Shown: one piece after another, positions 26,537 to 39,566 of the stretch
How positions within the stretch are numbered: the stretch's first letter is position 1
Layout: each line of letters opens with the position of its first letter
From: Acetobacter orientalis
GTDB lineage: Bacteria > Pseudomonadota > Alphaproteobacteria > Acetobacterales > Acetobacteraceae
Reading direction: 5' to 3'
Length of the DNA: 64,000 nucleotides
NCBI RefSeq assembly: GCF_000963965.1
Contig: NZ_BAMX01000035.1
Span: 1-64,000 of the forward strand
Notes under the pieces: generated by a model
Database searches by the model: none
The model's input: the letters and a program-made list of their open reading frames with translations, nothing else
What the model was told of the DNA's origin: nothing
Program-made: the position numbers and the translations under genes

Positions 26537-29500
26537 ATGAACGCAATCACCAAATCGTTCACAGGACGGAAGCGAATTCGCAAGAGTTTCGGGCGGATCC
26601 CCGAAATCGCTCCGATGCCGAACTTGATTGATGTGCAGCGCGCGTCTTACGAGACGTTCCTTCAGGCGAATGTGTCGCCTGATGCGCGCACACCAACAGG
26701 TTTGCAGGAGGTTTTCCGTTCTGTTTTCCCGATTAACGACTTCGCAGGTCGGGGGCGTCTTGAATTCGTAAGCTACGAATTTGAAGAGCCGAAATATGAT
26801 GTTGAAGAATGCATCCAGCGCGGTCTGACTTTCTCTGCACCATTGAAAGTTATTCTGCGTCTTATCGTATGGGATGTAGACGAAGATACAGGGTCACGCT
26901 CTATTCGTGATATTAAGGAGCAGCCGGTTTATATGGGCGATATGCCCTTAATGACCGAGAACGGCACCTTTATTATTAACGGCACCGAGCGTGTTATTGT
27001 CAGTCAGATGCACCGTTCACCCGGTGTGTTCTTTGACCATGATAAAGGCAAAACGCACTCTTCAGGCAAATACCTGTTTGCAGCGCGCGTTATTCCGTAC
27101 CGTGGTTCATGGCTTGATTTCGAATTTGACGCTAAAGACCTCATTTATGTGCGTATTGACCGTAAGCGTAAGCTGCCGGTTACAACGCTACTTTATGCAC
27201 TTGAAGGCGAAAGATCTGCTGCCGCACGCAAAGCAAAGCTGGCAGAAGGTGGTGATGTTGATGCGCTCGACATCAAAGGCATGGATGATAACGAAATCCT
27301 GTCTTACTTCTATGGTACCGTGCCGTTCACCAAAACCGCTAAAGGTTGGGCACGTCCATTTGACGCAGATGCCTTCCGTGGCCTGAAACTGCTTGCGCCG
27401 CTGGTGGATGCAGAAACAGGTGAAGTGGTTGCTGAAGCTGAAGCAAAGCTGACTGCACGCGCTGTACGCAAAATTGCCGAAAAAACCCGTGAAGTGCTGG
27501 TTGGTGATATCGACCTTCTGGGGCGCTTCATCGCGCATGATATCGTTAACTACGATACCGGTGAAATTTACGGCGAAGCAGGTGAAGAAATTACCGAAGC
27601 ACGCCTTGCTGCTTTGGAAGAAGCCGGTGTTACCGAGCTGCCGCTGCTGGCGATCGACGCTGCTAATGGCCCTTGGATCCGTAACACGCTGACCGTAGAC
27701 AAAAACAGCTCTCGTGATGAAGCGCTGATTGATATCTACCGCGTTATGCGCCCCGGTGAGCCGCCAACGGCTGAAACCGCCGATGCTATGTTCAACGGTC
27801 TGTTCTTTGATATGGATCGTTACGACCTGTCTTCTGTTGGTCGTGTGAAAATGAACATGCGTCTTGACGTTGATGTGCCAGACACCGTGCGCGTTCTGCG
27901 TAAGGAAGATATTCTGCGCACTATCAAAGTCATGTGCGACCTGAAAGATGGCCGCGGCCAGATTGACGATATTGATAACCTTGGTAACCGTCGTGTGCGC
28001 TCTGTAGGCGAGCTGATGGAAAACCAGTACCGCGTTGGCCTGCTGCGTATGGAGCGCGCCATTCGTGAGCGTATGGGGTCTGTCGATATTGATACGGTTA
28101 TGCCGCATGACCTGATCAACGCTAAACCTGCTGCCGCTGCTGTGCGTGAATTCTTTGGCTCTTCGCAGCTTAGCCAGTTTATGGATCAGACCAACCCGCT
28201 GTCTGAAGTGACGCATAAGCGTCGTCTTTCAGCGCTTGGCCCAGGTGGTCTGACCCGTGAACGCGCAGGCTTTGAAGTGCGTGACGTTCACCCAACGCAT
28301 TATGGTCGTATCTGCCCGATTGAAACGCCAGAAGGCCCGAACATCGGTCTGATCAACTCTTTGGCGACTTATGCCAAAGTGAACAAATACGGCTTTATTG
28401 AAACCCCTTATCGCCTTGTTAAAGACGGCGTTCTTCAAGATGGTTGGAAATATCTTTCCGCCATGGAAGAAGAAAAGCTGATCGTGGCACAGGCTGATGC
28501 CAAGCAAAGTGCTGATGGTGCTTTGACTGACGACCTGGTTTCTGTGCGCCGTGGTGGTGACTTCCGTCTGGTTCCGCCAACCGAAGTGACTGCGTGTGAC
28601 GTCTCTCCTAAGCAGCTTGTTTCTGTTGCGGCAGCGCTTATTCCGTTCCTTGAGAACGATGACGCAAACCGCGCACTGATGGGCTCCAACATGCAACGTC
28701 AGGCTGTGCCTTTGGTACGTTCTGATGCACCGCTTGTTGGTACCGGTATGGAAGCCGCTGTTGCACACGACTCTGGTGCAACCATTGTTGCTAAGCGCGA
28801 TGGTATTGTTGACCAGATTGACGGTGCTCGTATCGTTGTGCGTGCAACCGATGCGTCTGGTTCTACGCAAGGTGTCGATATTTACCGTCTGCGTAAATAC
28901 TCTCGTTCTAACCAGTCTACCTGTATTAACCAGCGTCCGTTGGTGCATGTAGGCAACCAGGTTAAAGCGGGCGATATCATTGCCGATGGTCCGTCTACAG
29001 AATTGGGTGAACTGGCTCTGGGCCGTAACGTGCTCGTCGCGTTTATGCCTTGGAATGGTTACAACTTCGAAGACTCCATCCTGATTTCCGAACGTATTGC
29101 GAAAGATGACGTGTTTACCTCGATCCATATCGAGGAATTCGAAGTCATGGCGCGTGATACCAAGCTGGGTCAGGAAGAAATTACGCGTGATATCCCCAAT
29201 GTGGGTGAAGAAGCGCTGCGTAACCTCGACGAAGCTGGTATCGTTTACGTTGGTGCAGAAGTTAACCCCGGTGATATTCTTATCGGTAAGGTAACCCCAA
29301 AGGGCGAAAGCCCAATGACGCCAGAAGAAAAACTGCTGCGCGCCATTTTTGGTGAAAAAGCGTCTGACGTGCGTGACACATCTCTGCGTCTGCCACCCGG
29401 CACCACAGGCACCATTGTTGATGTGCGTGTGTTCTCCCGCCGTGGTGTGGACAAAGACGAACGTGCAATGGCTATTGAACGGGCTGAAATTGATCGCCTG

Positions 29501-30709
29501 TCCAAAGACCGTGATGACGAACGTGGCATTCAGGAACGTTCTTTCTACAGCCGTCTGCGTGAAAAACTGCTGGGTCAGGTTGCAGGTGCCGGGTACAAAG
29601 GTATTCGCTCTGGTACAGAAATCACGGATGAAGTTCTTGACGAACAGCCCCGTGGTGCATGGCGCCATATTGTTGTCGCTTCTGACGCTGTTATGGCTGA
29701 GCTGGAAACGCTACGTCGTGAATTTGACGCCTCTGTGCAGAAAATTCAGGCTCGCTTTGAAAGCAAGGTTGAAAAACTCCAGCGTGGTGATGAGTTGCCA
29801 CCCGGTGTGATGAAAATGGTCAAAGTGTTTGTTGCCGTGAAGCGTAAGCTTCAGCCAGGTGACAAAATGGCCGGTCGTCACGGGAACAAGGGTGTGGTTT
29901 CTCGCGTGGTGCCTGTTGAAGATATGCCCTTCCTTGAGGATGGTACATCTGTTGACATCGTGCTGAACCCACTGGGTGTGCCTTCACGTATGAACGTGGG
30001 TCAGATTCTGGAAACACACCTTGGCTGGGCCTGTGCAAACCTTGGCCGCGGCATTGGTGATCTGGTTGATGATTACCAGCGCAATGGTGAAAAACGCCAA
30101 GAACTGCTTGACCGTCTGAAAGACGTGTACGGCGATGAAATCTACAGCGAAGCCATTGCAAATATGAGCAATGACGAGCTGGTAGAGCTGGGTAACAACC
30201 TGCGCAAAGGCGTGCCGATTGCAACCCCGGTGTTCGACGGTGCATCTATTCCAGACATTGAAGCCATGCTTGAAAAAGCAGGGGTCAATAAATCTGGCCA
30301 GTCTCAGCTGATTGATGGGCGCACAGGCGAGCCGTTTGAGCGTGTAACCACCGTTGGTTACATTTACATGCTCAAACTGCATCACTTGGTTGATGACAAA
30401 ATCCATGCTCGTTCTATCGGGCCATACTCTCTGGTTACCCAGCAGCCACTGGGCGGTAAGGCTCAGTTCGGTGGTCAGCGCTTCGGGGAAATGGAAGTGT
30501 GGGCACTGGAAGCATACGGTGCAGCCTACACGCTTCAGGAAATGCTGACTGTAAAGTCGGATGACGTTTCTGGGCGTACCAAAGTGTACGAAGCCATTGT
30601 GCGTGAGCAAGATGACTTTGAAGCTGGTATTCCAGAAAGCTTTAACGTTCTGATCAAAGAGCTTAAGTCTCTGGGTCTGAATGTTGAACTGGAGCAGGGA
30701 GCCGAGTAA
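26537..30709 (+). CDS. rpoB: RNA polymerase beta subunit
   Basis: 1390-aa catalytic subunit of RNA polymerase. ATG 26537 has AGGAG upstream and gives the conserved [19 protein letters not shown] start. The rifampicin pocket spans about 541-565. Residues equivalent to E. coli Asp516, His526 and Ser531 (here Asp550, His560, Ser565) are unchanged, so no classic resistance change is seen; the Asn518 equivalent is Thr552. Other signatures: RVHPTHYGR-like [20 protein letters not shown] and [13 protein letters not shown]. Followed after 105 nt by rpoC. Confidence 0.99.
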   Translation: MNAITKSFTGRKRIRKSFGRIPEIAPMPNLIDVQRASYETFLQANVSPDARTPTGLQEVFRSVFPINDFAGRGRLEFVSYEFEEPKYDVEECIQRGLTFSAPLKVILRLIVWDVDEDTGSRSIRDIKEQPVYMGDMPLMTENGTFIINGTERVIVSQMHRSPGVFFDHDKGKTHSSGKYLFAARVIPYRGSWLDFEFDAKDLIYVRIDRKRKLPVTTLLYALEGERSAAARKAKLAEGGDVDALDIKGMDDNEILSYFYGTVPFTKTAKGWARPFDADAFRGLKLLAPLVDAETGEVVAEAEAKLTARAVRKIAEKTREVLVGDIDLLGRFIAHDIVNYDTGEIYGEAGEEITEARLAALEEAGVTELPLLAIDAANGPWIRNTLTVDKNSSRDEALIDIYRVMRPGEPPTAETADAMFNGLFFDMDRYDLSSVGRVKMNMRLDVDVPDTVRVLRKEDILRTIKVMCDLKDGRGQIDDIDNLGNRRVRSVGELMENQYRVGLLRMERAIRERMGSVDIDTVMPHDLINAKPAAAAVREFFGSSQLSQFMDQTNPLSEVTHKRRLSALGPGGLTRERAGFEVRDVHPTHYGRICPIETPEGPNIGLINSLATYAKVNKYGFIETPYRLVKDGVLQDGWKYLSAMEEEKLIVAQADAKQSADGALTDDLVSVRRGGDFRLVPPTEVTACDVSPKQLVSVAAALIPFLENDDANRALMGSNMQRQAVPLVRSDAPLVGTGMEAAVAHDSGATIVAKRDGIVDQIDGARIVVRATDASGSTQGVDIYRLRKYSRSNQSTCINQRPLVHVGNQVKAGDIIADGPSTELGELALGRNVLVAFMPWNGYNFEDSILISERIAKDDVFTSIHIEEFEVMARDTKLGQEEITRDIPNVGEEALRNLDEAGIVYVGAEVNPGDILIGKVTPKGESPMTPEEKLLRAIFGEKASDVRDTSLRLPPGTTGTIVDVRVFSRRGVDKDERAMAIERAEIDRLSKDRDDERGIQERSFYSRLREKLLGQVAGAGYKGIRSGTEITDEVLDEQPRGAWRHIVVASDAVMAELETLRREFDASVQKIQARFESKVEKLQRGDELPPGVMKMVKVFVAVKRKLQPGDKMAGRHGNKGVVSRVVPVEDMPFLEDGTSVDIVLNPLGVPSRMNVGQILETHLGWACANLGRGIGDLVDDYQRNGEKRQELLDRLKDVYGDEIYSEAIANMSNDELVELGNNLRKGVPIATPVFDGASIPDIEAMLEKAGVNKSGQSQLIDGRTGEPFERVTTVGYIYMLKLHHLVDDKIHARSIGPYSLVTQQPLGGKAQFGGQRFGEMEVWALEAYGAAYTLQEMLTVKSDDVSGRTKVYEAIVREQDDFEAGIPESFNVLIKELKSLGLNVELEQGAE

Positions 30710-30759
30710 AGGTGAGCACAAAGACACGCTTTGGCACCGTTCTTCGTTTTTATTTTAAA

Positions 30760-30790
30760 GGGGCAGCCGGAATGAATATTCCGGCACCCC
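30760..30790 (+). promoter_or_regulatory. Hairpin between rpoB and rpoC
   Basis: GCCGGAAT/ATTCCGGC (30766-30773 with 30778-30785, 4-nt loop) flanked by GGGG and CCCC that can extend the stem across a small internal loop. It is followed by ATTTCCCTTTG, too weak for a terminator. A processing or stability element is possible. Confidence 0.5.
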
Positions 30791-30814
30791 ATTTCCCTTT
30801 GGGGGCTTCGGCAC

Positions 30815-33800
30815 ATGAATGAACTCATGAAAATTCTTGGCCAGACCGGCCAGGCGATGACCTTCGATCAGATCAAGATCCAACTGGCATCACCAGAGCA
30901 GATCCGGTCTTGGTCATTCGGCGAAATCAAGAAGCCCGAGACAATCAACTACCGGACATTCAAGCCGGAGCGTGATGGTCTTTTCTGCGCACGCATTTTT
31001 GGCCCAATTAAGGACTATGAATGCCTTTGCGGCAAATACAAGCGGATGAAATTCCGCGGTATTGTGTGCGAAAAATGTGGCGTTGAAGTTACGCTGGCTA
31101 AAGTGCGTCGTGAACGCATGGGTCATATTCAGCTTGCCAGCCCTGTTGCCCATATCTGGTTCTTGAAGTCTCTGCCTAGCCGTATCGGCCTGATGGTCGA
31201 TATGACGCTCAAAGACCTTGAGAAAGTTCTCTACTTCGAAAACTATCTTGTTCTTGAACCCGGTACGTCTCCGCTTAAGCAGTATTCTCTGCTGAGCGAA
31301 GAGCAGTATCTCGACGTTATGGACGAGTATAGCGAAGAAGGTATCGAAGTCGGTATCGGTGCTGAGGCGATCAAGAAGGTGCTGGAACGCATCGATTGTG
31401 ATGCTGAAAAAGTTGAACTGCGTCAGGAACTGAAGGAAACCACTTCAGAAGCTAAGCGCAAAAAACTTGTTAAGCGCCTCAAGCTGATTGAAGCTTTCGC
31501 TGAAAGTGGCTCACGCCCTGAGTGGATGATTCTGGACTATGTGCCAGTTATCCCACCAGAACTGCGCCCATTGGTACCGCTTGATGGTGGGCGTTTTGCA
31601 ACGTCTGACCTCAACGACCTGTACCGCCGTGTTATTAACCGTAATAACCGCCTTAAACGCCTGATGGAGCTGCGTGCGCCCGATATTATCGTGCGTAACG
31701 AAAAGCGTATGCTTCAGGAAGCTGTTGACGCCCTGTTTGATAACGGCCGCCGTGGCCGTGCTATTACAGGTGCCAACAAGCGTCCGCTCAAGTCTCTGTC
31801 TGATATGCTGAAAGGCAAGCAGGGTCGCTTCCGTCAGAACCTTTTGGGTAAACGCGTTGACTACTCTGGCCGTTCGGTCATTGTGGTTGGCCCGGAAATG
31901 AAGCTGCACCAGTGCGGCTTGCCCAAAAAGATGGCGCTGGAACTGTTCAAGCCGTTCATCTACTCCAAGCTGGAAAAGTACGGCCACGCTACAACCATTA
32001 AAGCTGCAAAGCGTATGGTTGAAAAAGAGCGTCCGGAAGTTTGGGATATTCTTGAAGAAGTTATCCGCGAACATCCGGTTATGCTTAACCGTGCGCCAAC
32101 ACTTCACCGTCTTGGTATTCAGGCGTTCGAACCGATCTTGGTTGAAGGGAAAGCTATTCAGCTTCACCCGCTTGTCTGTACTGCGTTTAACGCCGACTTT
32201 GACGGCGACCAGATGGCCGTGCACGTACCCCTGAGCCTTGAGGCCCAGTTGGAAGCGCGTGTGCTGATGATGTCTACCAACAACATTCTGAGCCCGGCAA
32301 ACGGTAAGCCTATTATCGTGCCATCTCAGGATATTGTTCTGGGTCTGTATTATCTGAGCCTTGAAGTACCGGAATTTGCAGCAACGCCAGACCGTAACGA
32401 ATACGACAACGAAACCGGTGCATTGGTAAAAGAAGGCGCTCCGTCTTTCTCTTCAATCGGTGAAGTTGAGTATGCTCTGAACGCTGGTGTTTTGAAGCTG
32501 CATGATAAAATTCGTGCCCGCTTTGAAGCTATTAAAGACGGCCAGAAAACATACGAAACGGTTGTAACAACACCGGGCCGTGTGCTGATCGCTCAAATTT
32601 TGCCAAAAAGCGAAGCCATTCCGTTCTCGCTCATTAACAAACAGCTGACCAAGAAAGCTGTGTCTGACGTTATTGACACGGTCTACCGTCATTGCGGCCA
32701 GAAAGAAGCAGTTATCTTCTGTGACCGTCTGATGGCACTTGGTTTCCGCCACGCTGCTAAAGCTGGTATTTCTTTCGGTAAGGATGACATGATCATTCCA
32801 GCCGAAAAGAAAGTACTGGTTGATCGTACCGCTGCTGAAGTGAAAGAGTTTGAACAGCAGTATCAGGATGGTCTGATTACCGCTGGCGAACGCTACAACA
32901 AAGTGGTTGACGCTTGGTCACGTTGCACAGACGAAGTTCAAGCGGCTATGACCAAGGAAATTTCCCGTCAGGAAATTGGTAAGCCAATCAACTCTGTGTG
33001 GATGATGAGCCACTCTGGTGCGCGTGGGTCACCGGCTCAGATGAAGCAGCTTGCTGGTATGCGCGGTCTGATGGCCAAACCATCTGGTGAGATTATTGAA
33101 CAGCCGATTATTGCCAACTTTAAAGAAGGCTTGTCGGTTCTCGATTACTTTACGTCTACCCATGGTGCACGTAAGGGTCTTGCTGATACCGCGCTGAAAA
33201 CTGCTAACTCTGGTTACCTGACCCGTCGTTTGGTTGACGTTGCGCAAGACAGCATCATCATTGAAGAAGATTGCGGTACTGAACGCGGTCTGACAGTACG
33301 TGCCGTGCTCGACGGCGGTGAAGTTGTTGCGTCTCTGTCTGAGCGTATTCTCGGTCGTACAGCGGCTGCGGATATTGTTGACCCAGCGACAGGCGCAGTC
33401 ATTGTTGCACGTAACCAACTGATTGAAGAAGCTGATGCTGAGCGTATTGAAAACGCTGGCATTGAGTCTGTTTTCATTCGCTCTGTGCTGACCTGTGACA
33501 GCCGGGTAGGGGTCTGTGGCCATTGCTACGGTCGTGACCTTGCACGCGGTACGCCGGTGAACATTGGTGAGGCAGTTGGTGTTATTGCTGCACAGTCCAT
33601 TGGTGAGCCCGGTACACAGCTTACCATGCGTACCTTCCATATTGGTGGTGCGGCCCAGCGTGGTGCTGAACAGTCCATGATCGAAGCCTCCCGCGATGGG
33701 AAGGTGGTGATCCGTAACCGTAACGTTGTGCATAACTCGCAAAATGTGCCCATCGTGATGGCGCGTAACTGTGAAATTCTGCTGACGGATGAAACCGGTG

Positions 33801-34990
33801 CAGAAAAAGCACGCTACCGCGTACCTTACGGTGCTCGCCTGCTGACTGCTGATGGGGAAACGGTTGCCCGTGGCCAGAAACTGGCTGAGTGGGACCCCTA
33901 CACCCTGCCAATCATCACGGAAAAAGCCGGTAAGATCGAGTATCTTGACCTTATTGACTCCATTACCCTCGTTGAGCGTATGGACGAAGTGACCGGCCTG
34001 ACCTCTAAAGTGGTGGTTGACTATAAACAGGCAGGTAAGGGTGTTGATCTGCGTCCTCGTGTGCAGCTTAAAGATGCAAACGGCGATGTGGTGAAGCTGG
34101 ATAACGGTAACGATGCGCGTTACTTCCTGTCACCTGAAACACTGCTGACCATTGAAAATGGCGTAGAAGTGCATGCCGGTGACGTTCTGGCCCGTCTGCC
34201 ACGAGAAGGTTCTAAAACGCGTGACATTACCGGTGGTCTGCCGCGCGTTGCAGAACTCTTTGAAGCACGTCGCCCGAAAGATCATGCCATCATCGCTGAG
34301 ATGGAAGGGCGTGTTGAGTTCGGGAAAGATTACAAGTCTAAACGTCGTGTTATCGTGAAAAACGATGAGACGGGTGAAGAGACCGAATATCTGATCCCTA
34401 AAGGCAAGCACGTTTCCGTTCAGGAAGGTGACTTTGTTGAAAAGGGTGACCCGTTGGTTGACGGCCCCCGCGTACCGCACGATATTCTGAAAGTTATGGG
34501 GGTTGAGGCTCTGTCCGACTACCTCGTAAACGAAATTCAGGATGTGTACCGTCTGCAGGGCGTGAAGATTAACGATAAGCACATTGAGGTTATTGTGCGT
34601 CAGATGCTTCAGAAAGTAGAAATTCTGGAGCCGGGCGATACAACATACCTGATTGGTGAAACCGTTGATCGGATTGAGTTTGATGTTGAGAACACGAAGT
34701 GCCTGAACGCTGGTGAGCGTCCTGCATTGGCTATGCCGGTGCTACAGGGTATTACCAAGGCTTCTCTACAGACACAGTCCTTCATCTCTGCCGCGTCTTT
34801 CCAGGAAACCACGCGTGTCCTGACCGAAGCTGCGACAGCAGGTAAGGTTGACCGCTTGAACGGCCTGAAAGAAAACGTGATTGTGGGTCGTTTGATCCCG
34901 GCTGGTACGGGGAGTGTTATGAATCGCTTGCGGGCGATTGCAGCCTCTCAAGACCGGCAGCGTGTTGGTCGGTCATCAGCGGCTGAATAA
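30815..34990 (+). CDS. rpoC: RNA polymerase beta' subunit
   Basis: 1391-aa subunit with the catalytic Mg site. The N-terminal zinc-binding Cys70, 72, 85 and 88 are present, as is NADFDGD at 459-465, whose three Asp hold the metal. A second zinc site is formed by Cys820, 894, 901 and 904 ([15 protein letters not shown]). The trigger-loop region [25 protein letters not shown] is intact. The ATG start gives the expected MNELMKI beginning. A strong terminator follows. Confidence 0.99.
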   Translation: MNELMKILGQTGQAMTFDQIKIQLASPEQIRSWSFGEIKKPETINYRTFKPERDGLFCARIFGPIKDYECLCGKYKRMKFRGIVCEKCGVEVTLAKVRRERMGHIQLASPVAHIWFLKSLPSRIGLMVDMTLKDLEKVLYFENYLVLEPGTSPLKQYSLLSEEQYLDVMDEYSEEGIEVGIGAEAIKKVLERIDCDAEKVELRQELKETTSEAKRKKLVKRLKLIEAFAESGSRPEWMILDYVPVIPPELRPLVPLDGGRFATSDLNDLYRRVINRNNRLKRLMELRAPDIIVRNEKRMLQEAVDALFDNGRRGRAITGANKRPLKSLSDMLKGKQGRFRQNLLGKRVDYSGRSVIVVGPEMKLHQCGLPKKMALELFKPFIYSKLEKYGHATTIKAAKRMVEKERPEVWDILEEVIREHPVMLNRAPTLHRLGIQAFEPILVEGKAIQLHPLVCTAFNADFDGDQMAVHVPLSLEAQLEARVLMMSTNNILSPANGKPIIVPSQDIVLGLYYLSLEVPEFAATPDRNEYDNETGALVKEGAPSFSSIGEVEYALNAGVLKLHDKIRARFEAIKDGQKTYETVVTTPGRVLIAQILPKSEAIPFSLINKQLTKKAVSDVIDTVYRHCGQKEAVIFCDRLMALGFRHAAKAGISFGKDDMIIPAEKKVLVDRTAAEVKEFEQQYQDGLITAGERYNKVVDAWSRCTDEVQAAMTKEISRQEIGKPINSVWMMSHSGARGSPAQMKQLAGMRGLMAKPSGEIIEQPIIANFKEGLSVLDYFTSTHGARKGLADTALKTANSGYLTRRLVDVAQDSIIIEEDCGTERGLTVRAVLDGGEVVASLSERILGRTAAADIVDPATGAVIVARNQLIEEADAERIENAGIESVFIRSVLTCDSRVGVCGHCYGRDLARGTPVNIGEAVGVIAAQSIGEPGTQLTMRTFHIGGAAQRGAEQSMIEASRDGKVVIRNRNVVHNSQNVPIVMARNCEILLTDETGAEKARYRVPYGARLLTADGETVARGQKLAEWDPYTLPIITEKAGKIEYLDLIDSITLVERMDEVTGLTSKVVVDYKQAGKGVDLRPRVQLKDANGDVVKLDNGNDARYFLSPETLLTIENGVEVHAGDVLARLPREGSKTRDITGGLPRVAELFEARRPKDHAIIAEMEGRVEFGKDYKSKRRVIVKNDETGEETEYLIPKGKHVSVQEGDFVEKGDPLVDGPRVPHDILKVMGVEALSDYLVNEIQDVYRLQGVKINDKHIEVIVRQMLQKVEILEPGDTTYLIGETVDRIEFDVENTKCLNAGERPALAMPVLQGITKASLQTQSFISAASFQETTRVLTEAATAGKVDRLNGLKENVIVGRLIPAGTGSVMNRLRAIAASQDRQRVGRSSAAE

Positions 34991-35027
34991 GTTACCAGTT
35001 CAAACCGTAAGGTGAGACTTGAAAAAG

Positions 35028-35059
35028 GGGATTGAAGCTTCGGCTTCAGTCCCTTTTTT
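35028..35059 (+). terminator. Intrinsic terminator after rpoC
   Basis: GGGATTGAAGC paired with GCTTCAGTCCC (one G-U) around a TTCG tetraloop, directly followed by six T. It marks the end of the rpoBC transcript. Confidence 0.9.
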
Positions 35060-35342
35060 AATTATAGAGAGAGTTATCCCCCGAAAACTCCCCAGAATCG
35101 CGTTGTGCGGCTTGACTTGCGTTAGGCTCAGGGTTACTTAGCAGCCCTCAGCTCCGCTCCATTGCAGGGGCAGGGGTAAATCGTAATTCTCTGTAAAGCA
35201 TGCGGTTGCCTTCCGGTAGGAAGTAGTGCCGGATGTCAACATAGCCCCATACAGGCGTTTTGCCTGATGGGATTTTCAAATGACAGTCGGCAGCCAATAA
35301 CAAGGTTAGCCGACCGAACTGTGTAAGGATCGGGAAAGGCGC
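35060..35342 (+). promoter_or_regulatory. Promoter and leader region of the str operon (rpsL)
   Basis: No gene is seen. TTGACT at 35112-35117 is a plausible -35 but the element 17 nt later (TACTTA) is a poor -10. Small inverted repeats follow: CTTCC/GGAAG near 35211, CAGGC/GCCTG near 35251, and GTCGGC/GCCGAC around 35285-35315. The last ends just before the rpsL ribosome site. Its role in control is unproven. Confidence 0.4.
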
Positions 35343-35714
35343 ATGCCGACCATCAACCAGCTCATTGCCAAGGGGCGCAAGCCTGCGGTTAAGCGCAACA
35401 AAGTGCCAGCACTGCAGAGTTGCCCCCAGAAACGTGGTGTTTGCACCCGTGTTTATACGACGACGCCTAAAAAGCCGAACTCCGCACTGCGTAAAGTTGC
35501 AAAGGTGCGTCTGACAAACGGCTATGAGGTGGTTAGCTATATTCCGGGTGAAGGCCATAACCTTCAGGAACATAGTGTCGTGCTGATCCGCGGCGGTCGT
35601 GTAAAAGACTTGCCGGGTGTGCGTTACCATATCCTTCGCGGTGTTCTCGATACCCAGGGTATCGCAAAGCGTCGCCAGCGGCGTTCGCTTTATGGCGCTA
35701 AGCGTCCGAAGTAA
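35343..35714 (+). CDS. rpsL: 30S ribosomal protein S12
   Basis: 123-aa decoding-centre protein. Conserved MPTINQLI start, [13 protein letters not shown] with Lys43, and [13 protein letters not shown] with Lys88; these streptomycin-resistance positions carry the wild-type Lys. Followed 14 nt later by rpsG. Confidence 0.99.
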   Translation: MPTINQLIAKGRKPAVKRNKVPALQSCPQKRGVCTRVYTTTPKKPNSALRKVAKVRLTNGYEVVSYIPGEGHNLQEHSVVLIRGGRVKDLPGVRYHILRGVLDTQGIAKRRQRRSLYGAKRPK

Positions 35715-35725
35715 GGGAAGGTTAA

Positions 35726-36205
<480 letters not shown>

Positions 36206-36297
36206 TCATTCGGGTGTGTCACTTGCTCCATTTGGGGTGATGGCGGACTTATTTGGAAACTGCTTCTCACATTCGGTGGGGGGTATGGAGTGGAAAA

Positions 36298-37488
36298 ATG
36301 GCTAAGGCTAAGTTTGAGCGGAATAAACCGCACTGTAATATTGGCACCATTGGTCACGTTGACCATGGCAAAACGTCTCTGACGGCTGCTATCACCAAAA
36401 CGCTGGCGAAAGCTGGTGGCGCAGAATTCAAAGCATACGACCAGATCGATGCTGCTCCTGAAGAACGCGCTCGTGGTATCACCATTTCTACGGCTCACGT
36501 GGAATATGAAACCGCAAACCGTCACTATGCTCACGTGGACTGCCCCGGACACGCTGACTATGTGAAAAACATGATCACTGGTGCTGCTCAGATGGACGGC
36601 GCTATTCTGGTTGTGTCTGCTGCAGACGGCCCAATGCCACAGACTCGTGAGCACATTCTGCTTGCCCGTCAGGTTGGTGTGCCTGCTCTGGTTGTGTTTC
36701 TGAACAAAGTTGATCAGGTTGACGATCCAGAACTGCTTGAGCTGGTTGAAATGGAAGTTCGTGAACTTCTGTCTTCTTACCAGTTCCCTGGCGACGATAT
36801 TCCCATCATCAAAGGGTCTGCTCTGGTAACCCTCGAAGATGGTGATCCGGAAATTGGTGAAAACCGCGTTCGCGACCTGATGGATGCAGTTGATTCCTAC
36901 ATCCCGCAGCCAGAGCGTCCGGTTGACCGTCCGTTCCTGATGCCGATCGAAGACGTGTTCTCCATCTCCGGTCGTGGTACCGTTGTTACAGGCCGTGTTG
37001 AACGTGGCGTTGTTAACGTAGGTGACGAAGTTGAAATCGTTGGTCTGAAAGACACGGTTAAAACAACAGTTACCGGCGTTGAAATGTTCCGTAAGCTGCT
37101 TGATCGCGGTGAAGCTGGTGACAACATCGGTGCGCTGGTTCGTGGTACGAAGCGTGAAGACGTTGAGCGTGGCCAGGTTCTTGCTAAGCCGGGTTCAATC
37201 ACCCCGCACAAGAAGTTCAAAGCTGAAGCTTACATCCTGACGAAAGAAGAAGGCGGTCGTCATACACCGTTCTTCACCAACTATCGTCCGCAGTTCTACT
37301 TCCGTACAACTGACGTAACGGGTGTTGTGCATCTGCCAGAAGGCACAGAAATGGTCATGCCTGGCGATAACTGCGCTATGGACGTTGAACTGATTGCGCC
37401 TATCGCCATGGATGAAGGTCTGCGTTTCGCTATTCGCGAAGGCGGCCGTACCGTTGGTGCAGGCGTTGTGGCTTCCATCACCGACTAA
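36298..37488 (+). CDS. tuf: Elongation factor Tu
   Basis: 396-aa GTPase that brings aminoacyl-tRNA to the ribosome. G1 GHVDHGKT at 19-26, [12 protein letters not shown] (G3) near 81, and NKVD (G4) near 136 are intact. ATG 36298 gives the conserved [12 protein letters not shown] start; an upstream in-frame ATG adds a non-conserved tail. Codon use is strongly biased toward GCT, GGT and CGT as in highly expressed genes. A hairpin follows the stop. Confidence 0.99.
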   Translation: MAKAKFERNKPHCNIGTIGHVDHGKTSLTAAITKTLAKAGGAEFKAYDQIDAAPEERARGITISTAHVEYETANRHYAHVDCPGHADYVKNMITGAAQMDGAILVVSAADGPMPQTREHILLARQVGVPALVVFLNKVDQVDDPELLELVEMEVRELLSSYQFPGDDIPIIKGSALVTLEDGDPEIGENRVRDLMDAVDSYIPQPERPVDRPFLMPIEDVFSISGRGTVVTGRVERGVVNVGDEVEIVGLKDTVKTTVTGVEMFRKLLDRGEAGDNIGALVRGTKREDVERGQVLAKPGSITPHKKFKAEAYILTKEEGGRHTPFFTNYRPQFYFRTTDVTGVVHLPEGTEMVMPGDNCAMDVELIAPIAMDEGLRFAIREGGRTVGAGVVASITD

Positions 37489-37517
37489 TTTTCGGTAAGA
37501 GGCCAAGGACTGTATGG

Positions 37518-37548
37518 CCCCGGCTGATGCTTCAGCCGGGGTCTTACT
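37518..37548 (+). terminator. Terminator-like hairpin after tuf
   Basis: Perfect 10-bp stem CCCCGGCTGA/TCAGCCGGGG (37518-37527 with 37532-37541), TGCT loop, then TCTTACTT. The T run is broken, so termination may be partial, letting some transcripts enter the S10 genes. Confidence 0.65.
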
Positions 37549-37596
37549 TGGCGGCCGGGTTTCCCCGGACAAGTTAAAGTGTTGGACTAAAAAACA

Positions 37597-37905
37597 ATGG
37601 ACAACCAGAACATCCGCATTCGCCTAAAGGCGTACGATCACCGCGTGCTTGATAACAGCACAAAAGAGATCGTAAACACGGCGAAGCGTACGGGTGCGCG
37701 GGTTCGGGGTCCTATCCCGCTGCCGACGCATATCGAACGGTTTACTGTAAACCGCTCTCCCCACGTGGATAAGAAAAGCCGCGAACAGTTCGAAATTCGG
37801 ACTCACCGCCGCTTGCTCGATATTGTCGAGCCAACTCCGCAGACCGTGGACGCTCTCATGAAACTCGACCTCGCCGCTGGCGTAGATGTCGAGATCAAAC
37901 TTTAA
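37597..37905 (+). CDS. rpsJ: 30S ribosomal protein S10
   Basis: 102-aa small-subunit head protein, also the NusE antitermination factor. Recognised from [35 protein letters not shown] and [15 protein letters not shown]. First gene of the S10 group; 108 nt separate it from tuf. Confidence 0.98.
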   Translation: MDNQNIRIRLKAYDHRVLDNSTKEIVNTAKRTGARVRGPIPLPTHIERFTVNRSPHVDKKSREQFEIRTHRRLLDIVEPTPQTVDALMKLDLAAGVDVEIKL

Positions 37906-37915
37906 GGTCCAGACG

Positions 37916-38599
37916 ATGCGCACCGGATTGATCGCAAAAAAGTTGGGCATGTCCCGACTCTTCAAGGAAGATGGCACGCATGTGCCAGTCACTGTCCTGC
38001 ACGTTGACGCGTTGCAGGTGGTTGATGTCCGTACTCAGGAGCGTGATGGCTATACAGCTGTCCAGCTGGGTTTGGGTAAAGCCAAAGTGAAAAATGTCAC
38101 TCAACCGAACCGCGGCCATTTTGCCCGCACAAAGGTAGAGCCGAAAAAGACCGTACGTGAATTTCGCGTTGCAGAAGATGCGACGCTTGAGATTGGCGCT
38201 ACGCTGTCTGCGTCTCACTTTGTTGTTGGACAGAAAGTGGACGTAACTGGCACCAGTAAAGGTAAGGGTTTCGCAGGCGCTATGAAGCGTTGGAACTTTG
38301 CCGGTCTGGAAGCCTCTCACGGTGTTTCTATCTCTCACCGTTCTCATGGTTCTACCGGTAACCGTCAGGATCCGGGTAAAACCTTTAAGAACAAGAAGAT
38401 GGCTGGCCATCTGGGTGATGAGCGCGTGACCACCCTGAATCTTGAAATTGCAGCGATCGATCCGGAAAAGAACCTGATTCTGGTGCGTGGCTCCATTCCT
38501 GGCGCCAAAAACAGCACCGTGCTGGTTCGCGACGCGATCAAAAAAGCCCGCCATGTCGATGCGCCTTATCCGGCCGCTCTCGTGACGGCGGAGGGCTGA
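37916..38599 (+). CDS. rplC: 50S ribosomal protein L3
   Basis: 227-aa protein needed early in 50S assembly, reaching toward the peptidyl transferase centre. Start [14 protein letters not shown] at 37916 is the conserved one; an earlier in-frame start would lie inside rpsJ. The [14 protein letters not shown] and [25 protein letters not shown] loop carries the Gln that is methylated by PrmB in E. coli. 10 nt after rpsJ. Confidence 0.98.
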   Translation: MRTGLIAKKLGMSRLFKEDGTHVPVTVLHVDALQVVDVRTQERDGYTAVQLGLGKAKVKNVTQPNRGHFARTKVEPKKTVREFRVAEDATLEIGATLSASHFVVGQKVDVTGTSKGKGFAGAMKRWNFAGLEASHGVSISHRSHGSTGNRQDPGKTFKNKKMAGHLGDERVTTLNLEIAAIDPEKNLILVRGSIPGAKNSTVLVRDAIKKARHVDAPYPAALVTAEG

Positions 38600-38603
38600 G
38601 GTC

Positions 38604-39218
38604 ATGGAAATCGAAATCAAAACGCTTGATAACGGCACAGCTGGTTCTGCAACACTCCCTGATGAGTTGTTTGCTGTAGCACCACGTGCAGACATTATGG
38701 CTCGTGTTGTTCACTGGCAGTTGGCAAAACGCCGTGCTGGTACGCATAAGGTCAAAGGCATGGGCGAAGTGTCCGGCACGACCAAAAAGCCATATCGCCA
38801 GAAAGGCACAGGTAGCGCACGTCAGGGCTCTCTTCGTGCACCGCAGTACCGTACCGGTGGTGCAGTTCATGGTCCAGTTGTTCGTGACCACGGTTACGAT
38901 CTGCCTAAAAAAGTGCGTCGCATGGGCCTGATCTCTGCGCTTTCTCAGAAAGCTCAGGACGGTAAGCTGATTGTTCTGCAATCTGCTTCTGGTGTTGCTC
39001 GTACAAGCGAACTGGCAGTCAAGCTGAAAAACCTCGGCCTGAAATCCGCCCTCATTGTTGACGCTGCTGTTGATGAAGGCTTTGTGCGTGCTGCGCGCAA
39101 CCTGCCCAAAATTGACGTTCTGCCTACGATCGGCGCCAACGTTTACGATATTCTTAACCACGAGGTTCTGGCTATTACCCAGGCAGGTCTCGAAGGTCTG
39201 AAGGAGCGCCTGGCATGA
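38604..39218 (+). CDS. rplD: 50S ribosomal protein L4
   Basis: 204-aa exit-tunnel protein; in E. coli the regulator of the S10 operon. The tunnel loop [26 protein letters not shown] (split around residues 58-83) has the expected Lys/Arg/Gly pattern. Only 4 nt after rplC, and its stop overlaps the rplW start. Confidence 0.98.
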   Translation: MEIEIKTLDNGTAGSATLPDELFAVAPRADIMARVVHWQLAKRRAGTHKVKGMGEVSGTTKKPYRQKGTGSARQGSLRAPQYRTGGAVHGPVVRDHGYDLPKKVRRMGLISALSQKAQDGKLIVLQSASGVARTSELAVKLKNLGLKSALIVDAAVDEGFVRAARNLPKIDVLPTIGANVYDILNHEVLAITQAGLEGLKERLA

Positions 39219-39550
39219 CCAACATTCTTGCTCTGCGCAAGAAAGCCGAGCGTCTTTCCCGTGAAGCTCTGTACGACATCGTTCGTGCACCGCTGATTAC
39301 GGAAAAGGCAACTGCGCTTTCTGAAAAAAATCAGGTTGCTTTCAAGGTTGCTATGTCAGCAACCAAGCCTGAAATCAAAGTGGCAGTCGAAACACTGTTC
39401 GGCGTCAAGGTTGTTGGTGTGAACACCCTTGTCCAGAAGGGCAAGACCAAACGCTTTAAAGGGCGTCTGGGGCAGCGTTCTGACATCAAGAAGGCGTTCG
39501 TCCAGCTTGCGGAAGGTCAGTCTATTGACCTGACCGCCAAACTGGCGTGA
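39215..39550 (+). CDS. rplW: 50S ribosomal protein L23
   Basis: 111-aa protein at the tunnel exit, docking site for trigger factor and signal recognition particle. Conserved [14 protein letters not shown], VFxV-like [19 protein letters not shown] and [16 protein letters not shown]. The start overlaps rplD by 4 nt (ATGA) and gives about 17 extra N-terminal residues over the shortest homologues. Confidence 0.97.
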   Translation: MTNILALRKKAERLSREALYDIVRAPLITEKATALSEKNQVAFKVAMSATKPEIKVAVETLFGVKVVGVNTLVQKGKTKRFKGRLGQRSDIKKAFVQLAEGQSIDLTAKLA

Positions 39551-39566
39551 CGTGGGGTAGGAACAA

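Noticed and set aside
28157-28231. Possible rifampicin resistance from the Thr at the Asn518-equivalent position
   Set aside because: The main resistance positions are wild type, and Thr here seems to be natural variation in alphaproteobacteria.
28229-29668. Open frame of 479 codons antisense to rpoB
   Set aside because: The translation is rich in Thr, Asn, His and Phe without domains, as expected opposite a gene with strong codon bias.
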